Source: Owenia fusiformis (lineage: Eukaryota > Annelida > Polychaeta > Sabellida > Oweniidae). Taken from it: a DNA stretch of 64,000 nucleotides. The translations under genes and the position numbers were made by a program. Positions within the stretch are counted from its first letter, which is position 1. Each line of letters opens with the position of its first letter. A model generated the notes under the pieces. It was given only the letters and a program-made list of their open reading frames with translations. It was not told where the DNA came from and ran no database searches. This document shows, in pieces, positions 1-12,623 of the stretch. The DNA is taken from NCBI GenBank assembly GCA_903813345.2, contig CAIIXF020000011.1:23729754-23793753 (forward strand), read 5' to 3'.

Positions 1-495
1 TTCCTTCTCTTAATAAAATCTAAATACATGTACAGTAAAACTGTACAATCTAAATGCCACTGGGACTGACCCAAAGTGTTCAGATTGGCGATGTTCACAT
101 TTCTGTGTACATTGAGAGGTGTCCTGATTAGAGAGGTGTTCTGATATATAGGTTGGTTCTTGTTGTTTTTTCACCACCTCCTTACCCTCTATTCACTGTG
201 GTCTTTTAACAAACAGAGCAGACTTGTGACAAATCGTATGGATGGTAAATGAAGGGTTAAGTCTAAGGACAGCATTCATGTTTCTAATGTCACCAATGAT
301 GATATTTTTGCATGCTTGACTACAAGGAGGTTTGGCTCCCAGTGTTCACTGCTATTTCTCTTATTATATGTCATTGAGGTCCTCACCTTGTTGCCATGTG
401 ACAGCTTGCGAAACAGCACAAATGACGGATTTAGTAATAATATTACCATAATTGTCACCTCTTGACTAGATACTTGGTCTGGAGATGTACACTAT
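1..495. other. Non-coding stretch with one degenerate TIR-like end
   Basis: No exon-like reading frame. Near 26-40 there is an ACAGTAAAACTG motif followed by GAGAGGTGT-type sequence, resembling one end of the ACAGTAAAACCT element family seen at 4710, 11192 and 21018. The rest shows nothing recognisable. Confidence 0.3.
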
Positions 496-1850
496 CAGTG
501 GCGTAGGAACAATGTACGCCAAAACGCCAGTGCGTAGTGTTGAAAAGTGAGAATAAAAAAGACTTTTTAACTTTCCTATGTTCTTTAGTCATATTTTCTC
601 ATTGTATTGTGCAAAAGTAATCTCGAGCACACTAGCCTAAAGAAATGTTTTGTGGATACCATATCATTATTGGTCTGTCTGGCAAATATCATTTAACAGA
701 TTGAATTCCCTTACCAACATGCTTTATGTCATGAAAATCGAGCCACTATTGACTGTCTTATACATGTAAATACAATTTCGCCAAATATTCGTGAATCGCG
801 TTCTCTTCACGAATTTGAGAGGAAAACTGTGTTTTTTTCAAAAACTACTCGATGAATACCTTTGACATTTTTTCTGCATTTTCCGTAATGCTTATGCTAA
901 CTATGGTATCATATAATTATAATGATGAACCTCTTTAAATTTAGATGTATATTTTTTTTATTCTTCCCTACCCCAATTTTTCAATTTCACTATCGATTTA
1001 TATTCCGTTGCTATGCAAAATCATAGACACGAAATTATAGTTAAGTCAACAATTATCTATCTTCTTACTAAATCACTAATTGTTATTGGTAGTACTTTTT
1101 GAAATATGGATGTTAAAGACAAAAACAACTTGAAAATGCTGATTATTCAATTACATGTTCCATTGGTTTCAGTTCTAGAAAAGCGATTACCTAGTTTTTT
1201 TTCATTTGAAAAATAATAGATTCTTGTTTTATAACATTTTTTGGCATCCCCTAAGTCACGTTGAACTCGATTTGACCTTTTTGGTAAGTGTGTTTATTTG
1301 TTTCATTGATCACGAATGCGTTTCTTTATATCAATTGATCAAACTAGTTTCTTTAATCTGTACGTATTGTATTGCACGGTACACGATGGAATCCGACAAT
1401 ACTATATATCTTAATTCAATTATTCGAAAATGATTAAAAAATCTCTAATTGTTTTTTTGAAATTGGTCGTTTCAATCGTTCGAGACATTAGCAAAGTGAG
1501 AATGATTTGTGTCGAGATTTAAAAGATAGGCTTTCCAAGGTGATTTTAAATGATGAAAATCATTCGAACATTTTAAAGCACATTAAAAAGGTATCAGGGA
1601 TTTAAAGCTTGCATATGAAATCGAAACGCCAACCTATACGTATGACCAATCGCCCATACAAATGCATCGCTTAAGTATTTCCGTTCACATTTAGGTTGTG
1701 AATATTGCAAGCTTAAAATCTCTGTTACCATAAAATGACGTTTTACGAGCATAATATAGGCGTTTTGATATAGAATATTGACACAATTGTTTCATATTTT
1801 TTTGCGGGATTTTTGGCGTAGTGTTGAATTTACACCTTCCTACGCCCCTG
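496..1850. mobile_element. 1.36-kb non-autonomous TIR element, TSD ACTAT
   Basis: Ends are CAGTGGCGTAGGAA on the left and the inverted TTCCTACGCCCCTG on the right, flanked by a 5-bp direct repeat ACTAT (491-495 and 1851-1855). The subterminal motif GGCGTAGTGTTGAA recurs inside both ends. No transposase frame is visible, so it is non-autonomous. A second, 0.13-kb element (about 1597-1723) sits inside it. Confidence 0.6.
1597..1723. mobile_element. Short TIR element, copy 1 of a family also at 35207-35336
   Basis: GGGATTTAAAGCTTGCAT on the left is mirrored by GCAAGCTTAAAATCTC on the right. The interior (CGAAACGCCAACCTATACG, TGACCAATCGCCCATACAAA) matches the 35207-35336 copy in reverse orientation. 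Confidence 0.6.
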
Positions 1851-2480
1851 ACTATAGTAATATTATTACCAAATTGTTCTCTTCCAGGCAAATGAAGATT
1901 GGGAAGGAATCTTGGTTGCCAACCCACCTTGCTTGACTATATACCATTGCAGTTGTAATATACCCCATGTATTAGGAGACACATGACATGTGCCTGACAT
2001 TGCAGTTATTTTTTGTACAAAATATATACTATATTAGTAACCAATTTATTAGTCTGGAACACAGCCTCAAAAATCCTTGGGACTCTGCCTTAGACTGCTA
2101 TATTCATGTCTGTCTGTATAATACTGTGACTGTTTAGAATTAGGTGCCAAATTGATTTTGACAAAAATCCATTTGAGGAACAATAAATGTATCCAAAGAT
2201 GAGTTTACCTATTTTTTTTTTTTAGCTAGGAAGTGATCGTTGAAGGGATTCAATCTCTTACTTAACAATTTAAATTTGCCATTTGGACCATTTCCTTTGA
2301 TTTGCAGATTTGGTCTGTCATTTCTCAATAACATGTGTTTCGGATGAATTATCACAAAAAAACACTTGCTAAAACTTGAAGGTTCAAGATGGAATTTGCA
2401 TTGTTGAGATATTAGACTAGAATTTACATATTTTATTGTTCTAAATGTGGAACTGCATATTAAAAAATCACATATCACAG

Positions 2481-2692
2481 GCCTGTAGCCAGCTTTTGCC
2501 AAGTAAAGGGGAAGGTTCACTTTTCAGAAAAATTCCAGGGGGAACTTTGACAGATTTGGCTCAAAATCACATGAAAAATGATCAGAATTGTGAAAATTGC
2601 ATGATTTTGAAAGAATTTTTGGCAAGGGGGATTCGCTCGAACCTCGTGAACCCACTCTGGCTACAGTCTAGTAGCACATTTCGTACAAGAGA
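2481..2692. mobile_element. MITE, degraded copy of the GTAGCCAGG family
   Basis: Begins CAGGCCTGTAGCCAGC and ends CTCTGGCTACAG, mirroring each other. The interior (TTTTGAAAGAATTTTTGGC, AACC..GTGAACCC) matches the better-preserved copy at 6368-6572. Confidence 0.6.
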
Positions 2693-2831
2693 AGCACCAT
2701 GGCAACCAATAGCCTAGTATACATGTAGATAAACTAGATAAGTTCATTGTGTTTAGACAAAGCAGCACTGTAATATATGATGGTTAACTGTATATAATCT
2801 GATCCTTTACTAATTAGCTTCTTGGTGGCTA

Positions 2832-2985
2832 ATTGAGGTAGCTGTTGTGGTGGCATTTAAGGTAGCTATTTAAGGTTGCATTTAACTGGTGACTATTTGA
2901 GGTAGCTATTTGAGGTAGCTACTGATAATGGCCACTTGAGGTAGCATTTGTGGTCACTATTTGAGGTAGCTGTTTGTGAGATATT
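2832..2985. repeat. Degenerate short repeat, ATTTGAGGTAGCT
   Basis: About eight imperfect copies of a 13-17 bp motif, A-T-T-T-G-A-G-G-T-A-G-C-T, occur in a row with substitutions. No coding frame or hairpin is associated. Confidence 0.6.
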
Positions 2986-4042
2986 TTTTTATCAAATGTG
3001 GGCAACCTCTGGAGTCATCATCACCACAGGTACAAATCTAGCATCCAAGCGAAACAGTCTAGATATCAAAGAGTTAATGCATGAATGTATTGGTCTTGCT
3101 TTAAATGTGGAGTACATTTGTAATAAAAAAAACATGTAAAATTTACTGTACATACACGAAGATATAAGTCATGATCTCATCAATTATAACTCAATACTTA
3201 TTTCATGTATTTTTGGTAATGTCTTCTAGAATTGCTTTGTAAACTGAATGTGTACCTTGCTGTGATTTCAAATGTGAAAATTGCAGTCCAAAGAAATGCC
3301 TCTGATATGTGGACACATATGTTCAAGAACATTGACTAATTCCTTTATGGGTGCTGCAACCTACTGAGATTTTGGTAGGCAGTTCTATCCACTTATTTGC
3401 ACCCACTTGAAAATCATGAAAAAGGCATGTTTTGAATCTGTTGTATACTGTACACCAACTTGAAAAACATATTTGGGAAGAAGACTGGACTGTGTGTACA
3501 AGATTATTGAAGGAATTTTATGAGTATTTTGTGATAAAAGTGATTAAATATTTCACTATATGCTGGTTAATGAATAGATTGTTGGGACACAGACTTGTGA
3601 TTTCATTATTAAGGAGTTAGTATGTGATATTAGCTCACAATTAATGTTATCAACTGAATGGATGAACAGTACTTTTACAATGACAAATGAACAAAAATGG
3701 AACTAAAATTGCAGTCAATGCAGTGATTTTCATTCACAGTCTTATAGATTCTCTCAACCCATCAATATTTATAATAATTTGGAAATGAGTCCAGCTTTTC
3801 TATACACTCAAAATGTCAAGAATCAAAATAATCTTTCTGGATATTTTTATATAAATTTTGATTCTGCAATAAAATGAACTGTACATATGAGTATAAGTTT
3901 CAAATAAACGTTTTTCACTCTCAAACTTGACAAGTTCCATTGTGAGGCACAGCCCACATAATGAAGTGAAAGCTACATTTTGATGTGAGGTTTTTCTGAT
4001 ACTGATATTCAAATATCTGGATTCCTACCTACGACCTTAATA
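2986..4042. other. Non-coding stretch with nothing recognised
   Basis: AT-rich sequence with only short chance frames, no splice-consistent exons and no clear repeats. Confidence 0.4.
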
Positions 4043-4262
4043 TATCAGGTGTCCCAGAAAAAGTCAATCTCTTGTTGATAAGTATTTCTTAGCAATAGAT
4101 GAACCAAATTTATTGTAGGGCATCAGTAATAACTCTGTATTGTCAAATTCAAAATAGTATGTAAAAAAATCTACTCTGTATAAATTCTCAACGAAATTAG
4201 TTAATCTATTGCTTAAATATTCATTTTAAAAAGTGGTTCACTTTTTCTGAGACACCCGATAT
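4043..4262. mobile_element. MITE with TA-type ends, GGTGTCCCAGAAAAAGT
   Basis: Left end TATCAGGTGTCCCAGAAAAA is mirrored by right end CTTTTTCTGAGACACCCGATA, each next to TA dinucleotides. At about 0.22 kb with no coding capacity, it looks like a Tc1/mariner-type MITE. Confidence 0.6.
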
Positions 4263-4708
4263 TGGAATAATAGATGATAGCAATAGTACTATAAAAGCCA
4301 AGTAATGGGCCAGCTGCATTTTAAAATGCCCAATTGCTAGCAGGTTACCCATGCAATAAATGAAATACTTAATGTGACAAAATGTAACAGGGTCAGTCTT
4401 CAGGGATGTCATACAGGCATTTGTATCTAATGTAGTTATGTAGAAAATATTCATATTTTGTGAAAAATGTCAATGTTAACACCTAGAATAATGTGAACAC
4501 TTTTGCATGGATATTTGTACTATTAATCTTGAAATATTTCCCTTTCTTGCATGCATCTTTATAAACAGATCTTTGAATATGTCATTTGAATAAATATGTG
4601 ATGTGGATGTATATACACAATGTGAACACATCTAAAATGTGAGCGGAAGTAATGTGAACATTATTAGCACATACAATGTGAACAACTATGTAATGTAAAA
4701 AGTGAACA

Positions 4709-5267
4709 TACAGTAAAACCTGTCTAAGTGAACTCCTCTTTCTAGTGAACACATCTTATATTTACTCCTGTATAAAATCCCCTCTCTGTTGTGAACACTT
4801 ACCTCCAGCAAACACCTTTTTGTAGATCCATAGGTGTTCACTATCACGCGGTCCTAACTTCAACCGTTAATTTGAATTTTTGACCTACCAGATGTTTAAA
4901 AAATCAGGGATTACGAGTCTCATACTGCACCGTTTTTCTTCAAACTTGTTCCATTCAAAGCATAACAAAAATCCCTTTCTGATGGTACATTATTCTCTTA
5001 AACAGAGTCCCTACTTCCAGCTGCATTCCCCAGCTGTAAGAAGGCCTAACAGCTGGGGACCAAAACGCTGCTAGAACGAGGGACTCTTTACAATAAAGCA
5101 ATGCACCGACAGAAGGACAATTTTATTTTGCTTTTAATGGTATAGGTTTGAAGAAAAACGGTGCAGTATGAGACTCGCAATCCTTGATTTTCAAGCATCT
5201 GGTAGGTAAAAAATTCAAATTAACGGTCGAAGTTAGGACCGCGTGACTATATAAGGTTTTACTGTAC
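4709..5267. mobile_element. ACAGTAAAACCT-family TIR element carrying a nested MITE
   Basis: TACAGTAAAACCT on the left and AGGTTTTACTGTA on the right form the ends. The interior has the GTGAACACC-type subterminal repeats of this family. Its right part is interrupted by the element at 4845-5245. Related copies are at 11192-12061 and 21018-21177. Confidence 0.55.
4845..5245. mobile_element. 401-bp MITE with ~100-bp TIRs, TSD ACTAT, nested
   Basis: CACGCGGTCCTAACTTC is mirrored by GAAGTTAGGACCGCGTG, and the inverted arms extend about 100 bp (GCACCGTTTTTCTTCAAAC / TTTGAAGAAAAACGGTGC). ACTAT flanks both ends (4840-4844, 5246-5250). No coding capacity. Confidence 0.75.
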
Positions 5268-6367
5268 ATGTATCTGCATTGTGAAGAATGAACATATACG
5301 ATTGAAAAATATGGATTCTTATGAAATAGGATCTACTGAGCTTCCCTATACACCCTTCACCCATACACCCTAGCACACAGCCACAAAAATAATAGTAATC
5401 CTCCATTCATTAACACTGTACTATTTGGCTGTTTTTGTGGCTGTGGCTTAAACTGCAAATTAGTATAATCTGGGGTCAAAGTTCAAAGTTGTCATTGGTG
5501 ATGTAATATATTACAGACATGAAATAGCAATGGTTATTTTAGTACTTGAATCTTGGAAATGATCAGAAATCTGAGAATTGACTATTGTATGTTATATTAT
5601 TGTACACAATTTACAATAAAATACAATGGAAAGTTATCACATGTAATTGTGTGTTGGTTAATGCCATATTTTGCTACAACAAAGAAATCAGGGTAATCCT
5701 CATCAATGATTGAATTCTCGGTAAAACTATTTTATTCAAAAGATGGTTTATTGGACTTGAATTGTCTATATTAACTGTTCTGAAAAGGTCATGAACATAT
5801 TTTTCCAACAGAGTATAACAGATTTAGTTGTTTATATTAGTTGTTCATTTTCTTTGAAGATACATCAGACATGTTAAAGTGGGTCAGTAAAAGAATGTAA
5901 CAAAAACGAAAAAGTATTCAGTTTTCTTAATTTATTCTCCAATATTCTGTGACTAAGAAAATTATAATAAATGATAAACAAAGAAATGCAGAAACTATTC
6001 ATGAAAAGAATAAGAAAGCATTACAATTAAAGGCTGTAGTAATGACCACTTGTCTTCATTGTATCAGCAAAAGCGACTAGTTCAATATAAAAATAGGTTT
6101 TGATCCGAGTTCCCATAAAACTACAATACACTTTAAATCAATTTTAAATTGTAAAATAATTTCATTTATAAACATCCATTTTATACCTCCAGGGTATCCT
6201 GTGCGTATGCATGTATTTATTTACACATTTTAAATTTATATCACATCATATTGCATTTATTCTTGTTTCTTAATCTCATATCAAATTGTATCATAAAATG
6301 TGACCACAATATATTTCAAGCATTTATTTTCACTCAGAGATTTTACTTCTCTGTACATCATATCTAT
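5268..6367. other. Non-coding stretch with nothing recognised
   Basis: AT-rich, only short frames, no exon signals that join in phase and no clear repeat. Confidence 0.4.
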
Positions 6368-6572
6368 CAGGCCCGTAGCCAGGATTTGCCAAGGGGGGGT
6401 TCAATTTTCAAAAATTTCCAGGGGGGGTTCACATTTGACAATTTTGGCCCAAATTAGGCTAAAATCACTTGAGAAGTGCTCAAAATGGTCAAAAACTGCA
6501 TGATTTTGAAAGAATTTTTGGCCAGGGGGGGTTTCGCCCGAACCCTGCGAACCCCCCCTGGCTACGGGCCTG
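6368..6572. mobile_element. 205-bp MITE of the GTAGCCAGG family, TSD TCTAT
   Basis: CAGGCCCGTAGCCAGG is mirrored by CCTGGCTACGGGCCTG; TCTAT flanks both ends (6363-6367, 6573-6577). A second, more diverged copy is at 2481-2692. If the poly(A) site at 6323-6328 is used, this element is part of the vWA gene's 3' UTR. Confidence 0.75.
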
Positions 6573-6890
6573 TCTATGTACAATGTACATCATACATGTA
6601 TCTCTGTACACAATATCATTGAACTTTATATTTTTATACACTATAAATCTATACATCATTCTCTGTACCTCATACATTTATCTTTGTGCATCATATCTTT
6701 TTGTATTTTTTCTATACATCATGTCTCTGACTGTACATGACATCTATATATATGCAGTTCCCATAGAAATAAATGTATTTGATCAGTTTTCAGTCCCATA
6801 GAACACATTTCCACTAACTAAACAATGTAATAGCTATGGCAGCAAGGCATATTATAGCTAGATGTGTGTCATAAACATGTAACCATGTTT

Positions 6891-9800
6891 CTATGGCAAC
6901 ACAGTTGATCTGAACAAAGCTAAATGTTTGTCAGTTACTTCTAACCGATCATCTTTATACTTCTGACCCTGTGACTCCAATTGTCTAAAGTGCCGATTTC
7001 TGTTTACTTTTGCCCGCTGGTGCTGTCGATCAATGGCAGCATTTTGAGCCTCTTCTTGATTTAGACGCTGTGTATGTTGATCTGAACGAATTTGAGATCT
7101 CTGCTCTTTGGTGACCTGAAGTATCAGAAATTAATATGATTATTAATTTTTGAATCATTAAGATTGTGATGTCAATCAAGAAACATTAGCAAGCTTACAC
7201 AATTGTAAAAAGAAAAAATGTACATGTAAATACAATTAATGTCATTCAGATATGATTAAAATAGTTGTATTCATGTAGAAGAAATTCCTTGAATTTTTGG
7301 TAATCTCAATATTGGTATTCCATTGACTCCCAATGTGAACATTTAGCTCATATTTTTGGAGTTTTCACCTTAGAAAGACTTTACAATGTATTGTATGCTG
7401 ATTGCTGAAATAAAAAAAATTCTGTACCTGTCTTGCTTGCTGTATATTTTCTCTCTCAATATTTCTTTCTTGTACCAAGCTATCTCGCATTTCACCCTTT
7501 GCTCTAAGTGCTTCAAATTTTCTAGAATCCCTTCCTTGTTCAAATTCAGTCTTCCTTTCAAAATGTCCCCGAATTTCACTAGCAATGAGCCGTTTTGCCT
7601 CCCGTGTGTTCTGCACTTGAGCCATGTGGTTTGCATGACGATCTTGGTCTCTAGAGAGTTGGGCCCTGATTCGTGATTGGTGACCATCTTCAAAATATTG
7701 CTTCATGCGTTCTGATTGGTTGTTACGATCAACAATTGCTTGCTGGCGATCTATAGATTTCAGTAATCTGTAATTAAGAGATGCAATTTAATTATTCATT
7801 GTAACATATTACATTTCAATACGATAGAAAAATTTGATGAACAATGCATGTTCCAACAAGAATAAAGGAAGCTGGCTAAAACGTGTCCAACCGCTTGAGG
7901 GAGGAAAAAATCAAATATTTTAGTGAAAAAGAATGAAAGTAAATATGTAGAAATCCTGGGACTCACTTATTGTTTCTTATCATTTGTTGTCTTTGCTCTT
8001 CAGCAATCTGTCGTCTTCCTAAACCAATACCAACTTCCACCCCTGGACCTTGTCTACGTGGTTGTGATGGGGGTTGTGGATGACGGAGAAGATATTCGTT
8101 AATCCCTCTATCATAAGTGCTGCCACCTAGCTGGTCCACAGTATCAAAGGCAGGAGTTGTCCATTCAACTGTAATATAAAATGGAAAAATAACTTGGTGA
8201 ATACATTTAGTTATACATCTGTATTTTTATTTACTGCAAATAGTGTTTCATTGCTTCCAGATATGAGAGATAAAACCCATATAAACTACAGCTATACTTT
8301 CAAATATAAACCAATCAATAGCCCAATCCCTGATTGAGTTTGTTGAAGAACATCATTTATAGATTAGACTAGATTCTTGAAGATGAAATCTAAAAAGTTA
8401 GTGTGGTGAGGAAAGGTTTATAATTTTTTACAAATGTGATAAAGATTTTTAACTTACCACCATTCTCATTATATAGAGGTTCCCTATTCTCAAGTGGCAC
8501 AGGGGTTCTGCTTTCCTCATAAGGTTCATGTGTTGGAGGTCCTATGATGTCAGGCGAAGGGTCGCTACTCCAGTACTTCCAACGAGGTTTCCTTTGTGAC
8601 TTTCCAGATCTTGTGCGTCTGTGATGTCTCTCCCTTGGGACATCCCTGGGGTCTGGTTGATAGCTTTGAAATTCATGATTGTAATCTAGTGAATAATCAG
8701 ACGTCCCGATTCCACTGTCTACTGGATCATCTAAGTATTCGACATCAAGGTCAATATCATCATCAAACTCTGTCTCAAGATCACTATGACTTTGATTTTT
8801 ATCGAGGTCAAATTCAACTGATTTAGTACGACGTAAACTTGACCTTGGTGTCATACGTGATCGTCTTGATAATAGTTTCTCACTTCCACCGGATGACTCT
8901 CTGTTACTTTGTAACATGAGTTTATGATCCATTATTTGTGACATCACTTTCTCGTTAAGTTCATCTTTAGTCATTTCTGTACCAGGAATCAATCGGTCCA
9001 TATCTGAACCCTGTACAAAGCTAGGTTTCTTTGGCGTGTATTTATGGACTATAGGATATATGGGTACATAATCTGGGTGATAATATGGAGCTCTGTCGTA
9101 ATTCAAAACTGGTTCCCCATGGTGGCCGTTCACCATAACTGGCTTGGCATGTTCATATTCTACAGGGTTACGAATCGATCCAGATGTTGGGTAACCTGGT
9201 TTGTTTTCCTCAGGGTATTCTGGGTACTCATCATCCTCCGTCATTTCATTGCGAACTTTCGCAGGAAGTTGGAGCTCAAACTTGATGCGTTCATGCAGAG
9301 CATCTGGTACCCAAACTGCAACATTTAGTGGGACCTTCTCGGTTTTTCCATTGAAAAAGTTAACTGTTAACTCCTTGTCTTCACAAGTTCCTGAAATATA
9401 AATATAATTTTTAAAAAACATCTTAAAAACCATAGGCTATGTTAAAAACAATGAAATAATTGTCAATCAAACATGGTCACTCATGTTTACATATTGAATA
9501 ATATTTTCAATTTTGTGAAATAATTTAAAGATATAATTAAGGCCACTTTTTGCAAAGGAGCAGTTCCACAAAAATGTTTATTCAGTTGACAATGACTGAC
9601 AACTAAGTCAATATAGCAGGCTAAACATTTTGCTTGTACATACCATCAGTATATCGCTTTTCTACACCCTCAAGCACCACGCCCGGTCCAAACTTTTCCC
9701 CTTGGTGTGTCCAGGGAGCAAGCACCTTGTCACCAACCACAATTGCATGACGCTGAGCATCTTTGTATGAGATGATGTCATGGTTAAATGTCTCTTGGTA

Positions 9801-11128
9801 CACAGTATCAGTGAATCTGCCATGTTTACAAGGGCCAAACTCAACCAAGAATTTGTGAGACATAATCTGTGAAAATAAAAATATTGTTATAACATACTGC
9901 ACATGCTTCTAAAAGACTTTACACAAATGATTTATCTATTTTATCTTACTGGAATTTGCATGTACGAGAGATTGGAATAAAAATTTGATTTTGATATTTA
10001 AAGAGGCAATCTCATGGCATTTGATACCTGCTTAAATCTTGATGCCATTTGTATAATTTTGCTGTTCTAAATATTTTCAAACCTCACCTCTGATTTGACA
10101 GTGCCCCTATAATAGTAACCATTTTCTTTCCTCCTAGCCAGAACATCATTTCCTATCAGTAGAGCGCCTGCTCCTGGAGCATACATAGAGATGTTGTCTG
10201 CGGTTTCAATCTCTTTCTGACCTTGCAACCAAGCCTTAGTTGGTCTGTATCGTGACCACCAATAGGGGGAGTACCCTGGCCAAGATTCAAATGGCCATAG
10301 ATGACGGTAGTGGTTAAAGTATTTTGGGACAGGAAAGATGATGTTTGATCCGTCACCACCCATATAAACTGAAGGTGTGATAACGGGTGCAGTGACTGTT
10401 GGCGGAATTGCAAAGGAACCATTACCAAGAAATACTGTAGGAGGGATTACAACTTCAGGTGTATTGACGGTTGCTGACACTGAACATGTTTTAATATTAG
10501 GGTAGATTGATCCATCAGTGGTCCTAATTACACGTTCATTTGCATGGTCAGATCTGTAAATTGGGGTGACCTTTTCTATGGCCCCATTGTTAGTTATAGA
10601 CACAATATGAAACGATCCATACGTTTCCATAGCCATATCTTCTAAATAGTGGGTGGCTTCATCTGAAGAAGTTGATGAGGTTAAATATATGCAATGAACT
10701 GGTCGCCCTTTTGAAGCATAATGGACATGATCGAGTAGTTCATTTGTATTACAATCTGGAAGTCCATCTGTAACAAGGTACACCGATTCACAAGACTGAT
10801 CAGCCAGAGCCAACAATAAAGCTTCCTTCGTATTAGTGCCTGTTTTGGCACTCAGATTTTTTATCCATTCCTCTGCTATAGCGACTGTCTGTGGTTTACA
10901 TTTTACAAGTCTATCTGACCACTGTGTAACCTCTGTGTTGAATTCAATGATATTGAACATTGTCCCTTGTTTGTTGTGTGCCCTATCACGAAGTACTTCT
11001 ATCAAGTGATCTTTTACTGCATCAATGAGTTGGTACATGCTTCCTGATGTGTCAATACAAAATGTCACATTTTTCTCCCTGACCACCCCAAACAGGGTTG
11101 GGATACCAGCAGGTGATGGAAATTCCAT
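6891..11128 (-). CDS. vWA domain + Tudor-like (DUF4537-type) + coiled-coil protein, six coding exons
   Basis: Coding exons in gene order: 11128-10088, 9866-9644, 9390-8458, 8168-7967, 7767-7428, 7115-6891 (stop at 6891-6893). Every junction has GT/AG and the phases agree, giving 2,964 nt, 987 residues. Residues about 14-185 form a von Willebrand A domain with an intact MIDAS: CIDTSGSM (DxSxS), a threonine in KTGTNTKE, and LVTDGLPD. Residues about 330-450 (GNDVLARRKENGYYYRGTV and VGDKVLAPW) look like the Tudor-like DUF4537 region seen in VWA3B/C11orf16-type proteins. The middle is acidic and low in order; the last ~200 residues are a highly charged Q/R/E coiled coil. The start ATG was chosen because the upstream in-frame stretch has no other ATG. 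A 5' non-coding exon at 12861-12930 (good acceptor, donor GTGAGA) is possible. VWA3-type proteins are often linked to cilia; that role here is inference. A poly(A) signal candidate (AATAAA on minus) lies at 6323-6328. Confidence 0.85.
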
Positions 11129-11191
11129 GTTGATTTGGTTTTTTACTTGGATTCTACCTAAAATACAAATTTCATCAAATATAATGTATTA

Positions 11192-12061
11192 TACAGTAAA
11201 ACCTGTCCGATGGAATACCTCTCTGTAGGGAAAACCTATGAACAAGGAATGCTTTTCAAAAGAACCGAATATTTTTCCATTGACTTACATGTTAACGGAC
11301 CCTCTCTGTAGCGAAAACCTGTGAACAGGGAACAAGGAACACTATTTTGGGGCAAATTATGAAAATTCACCTGTGAACAAGGAATATGGAATATTGGTGA
11401 CACTGTATATTCCATTATTTTTCAGAGGTGTGAAAGTCTTAAGCCAATATCTGAATATAAAAAGCTTAGATATATGATTATGAGAATATGATTGAGATTA
11501 AGATAAGCCAATTGTTGACATGATGTAGCATCCCACCCCCTGTTAATTACCCTGATTTATTTCAAAACTAATACTAATCTGTTTGTTACTTATTATCATG
11601 ACACCAATTCTTCCTTTCAAAAACCTAATTACATCAAATCAGTTGTGATAATCTAGGGACTAACACAATTGTTTTATGGAGATAATAGATAGTAAGTACA
11701 CGGTCATGTTGAGCCAAATCTCTTTAAATCTTTTACTGATCCAACTTCTAGATTATCAATGATATAAAATAGGGTTGCTGAAACTTGAAATTCTGTTCTT
11801 AGCAATATATCTCTACACATCATACCAATGATTACATCAACTAGACATCATCAGACACTAGAAGCAGCTAAAATCAACATGGGGAGAACGTAACCAAGTA
11901 TGGAATTGGCATTTGTACAATCAATCAATATATATACAAATATTCTTATTCCGCAAGTTTGAGTTTGCTGAAAGTGCGGCCCCTCTCTATAGGGAAAACC
12001 TCTGAACAAGGAAACTTTCCTCCAGTCCCAAGAGCATTCCCTGTTCGCAGGTTTTACTGTA
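11192..12061. mobile_element. ACAGTAAAACCTG-family TIR element, 0.87 kb
   Basis: ACAGTAAAACCTG at the left and CAGGTTTTACTGT at the right are mirror ends next to TA. The subterminal motif GTAGGGAAAACCTNTGAACA repeats at both sides (near 11226, 11307 and 11990). No transposase frame. It could also be two separate copies; the single-element reading is inferred from the facing ends. Confidence 0.5.
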
Positions 12062-12170
12062 ATTAGGTTCAGACAACAAGTACAGTCACACATATGTAGA
12101 TGAGAGAATCTATGCACCTAAAACGTACTGTATGTGTGATCTTGTTTTTTTATTCTGGCTTACTAAGGAC

Positions 12171-12623
12171 TAGTTTTGTCGCGATGTGCCATAATCGTAC
12201 ATCGATGCATCGGCAATTTTCAGTTGTAAACATCGATGCACATCACGATGTACATCGAGAAAAAGTCTGAGAAAAGTGCACTGAAATACCGAACGCTTAT
12301 GCACTAAAATACCGAACAGAACAAATTAATAAGAGTGCCCTGGTACATCCGGGAACTTCTAGTAACGGTGAAATGAAAGTAAAGTCATTTTTTTAGATTA
12401 ATGGTTCATTTCAGCTAAAACAGTTTAAAAGCGAAAGAATATCAGAAAACATAGGAAAATGAAATAAGACATGAGAAAGGTAAGCGAATAAGATAAGAAA
12501 GGGTGATCTTTAGCAAATTAATTTTTTTTAAAACATCAATGTTTTGTTTCAGACATCGATGCATCGCCAGAATCAGCTTTGGCGATGTATATCGCGATGT
12601 ATCGATTAATCGAGACAACACTA
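12171..12623. mobile_element. hAT-type non-autonomous element with 8-bp TSD CTAAGGAC
   Basis: Ends TAGTTTTGTCGCGAT and (inverse) ATCGAGACAACACTA, flanked by a perfect 8-bp direct repeat CTAAGGAC (12163-12170 and 12624-12631). Subterminal CATCGATGCATCG and CGATGTACATCG repeats occur on both sides. The 8-bp duplication is characteristic of the hAT superfamily; no transposase is present. Confidence 0.8.

Noticed and set aside
2832-2985. Repeated TGAGGTAG words resembling the let-7 seed
   Set aside because: The seed is followed by CTATTT or CTGTTG rather than TAGGTTGTATAGTT, and there is no precursor hairpin. It is a degenerate simple repeat.
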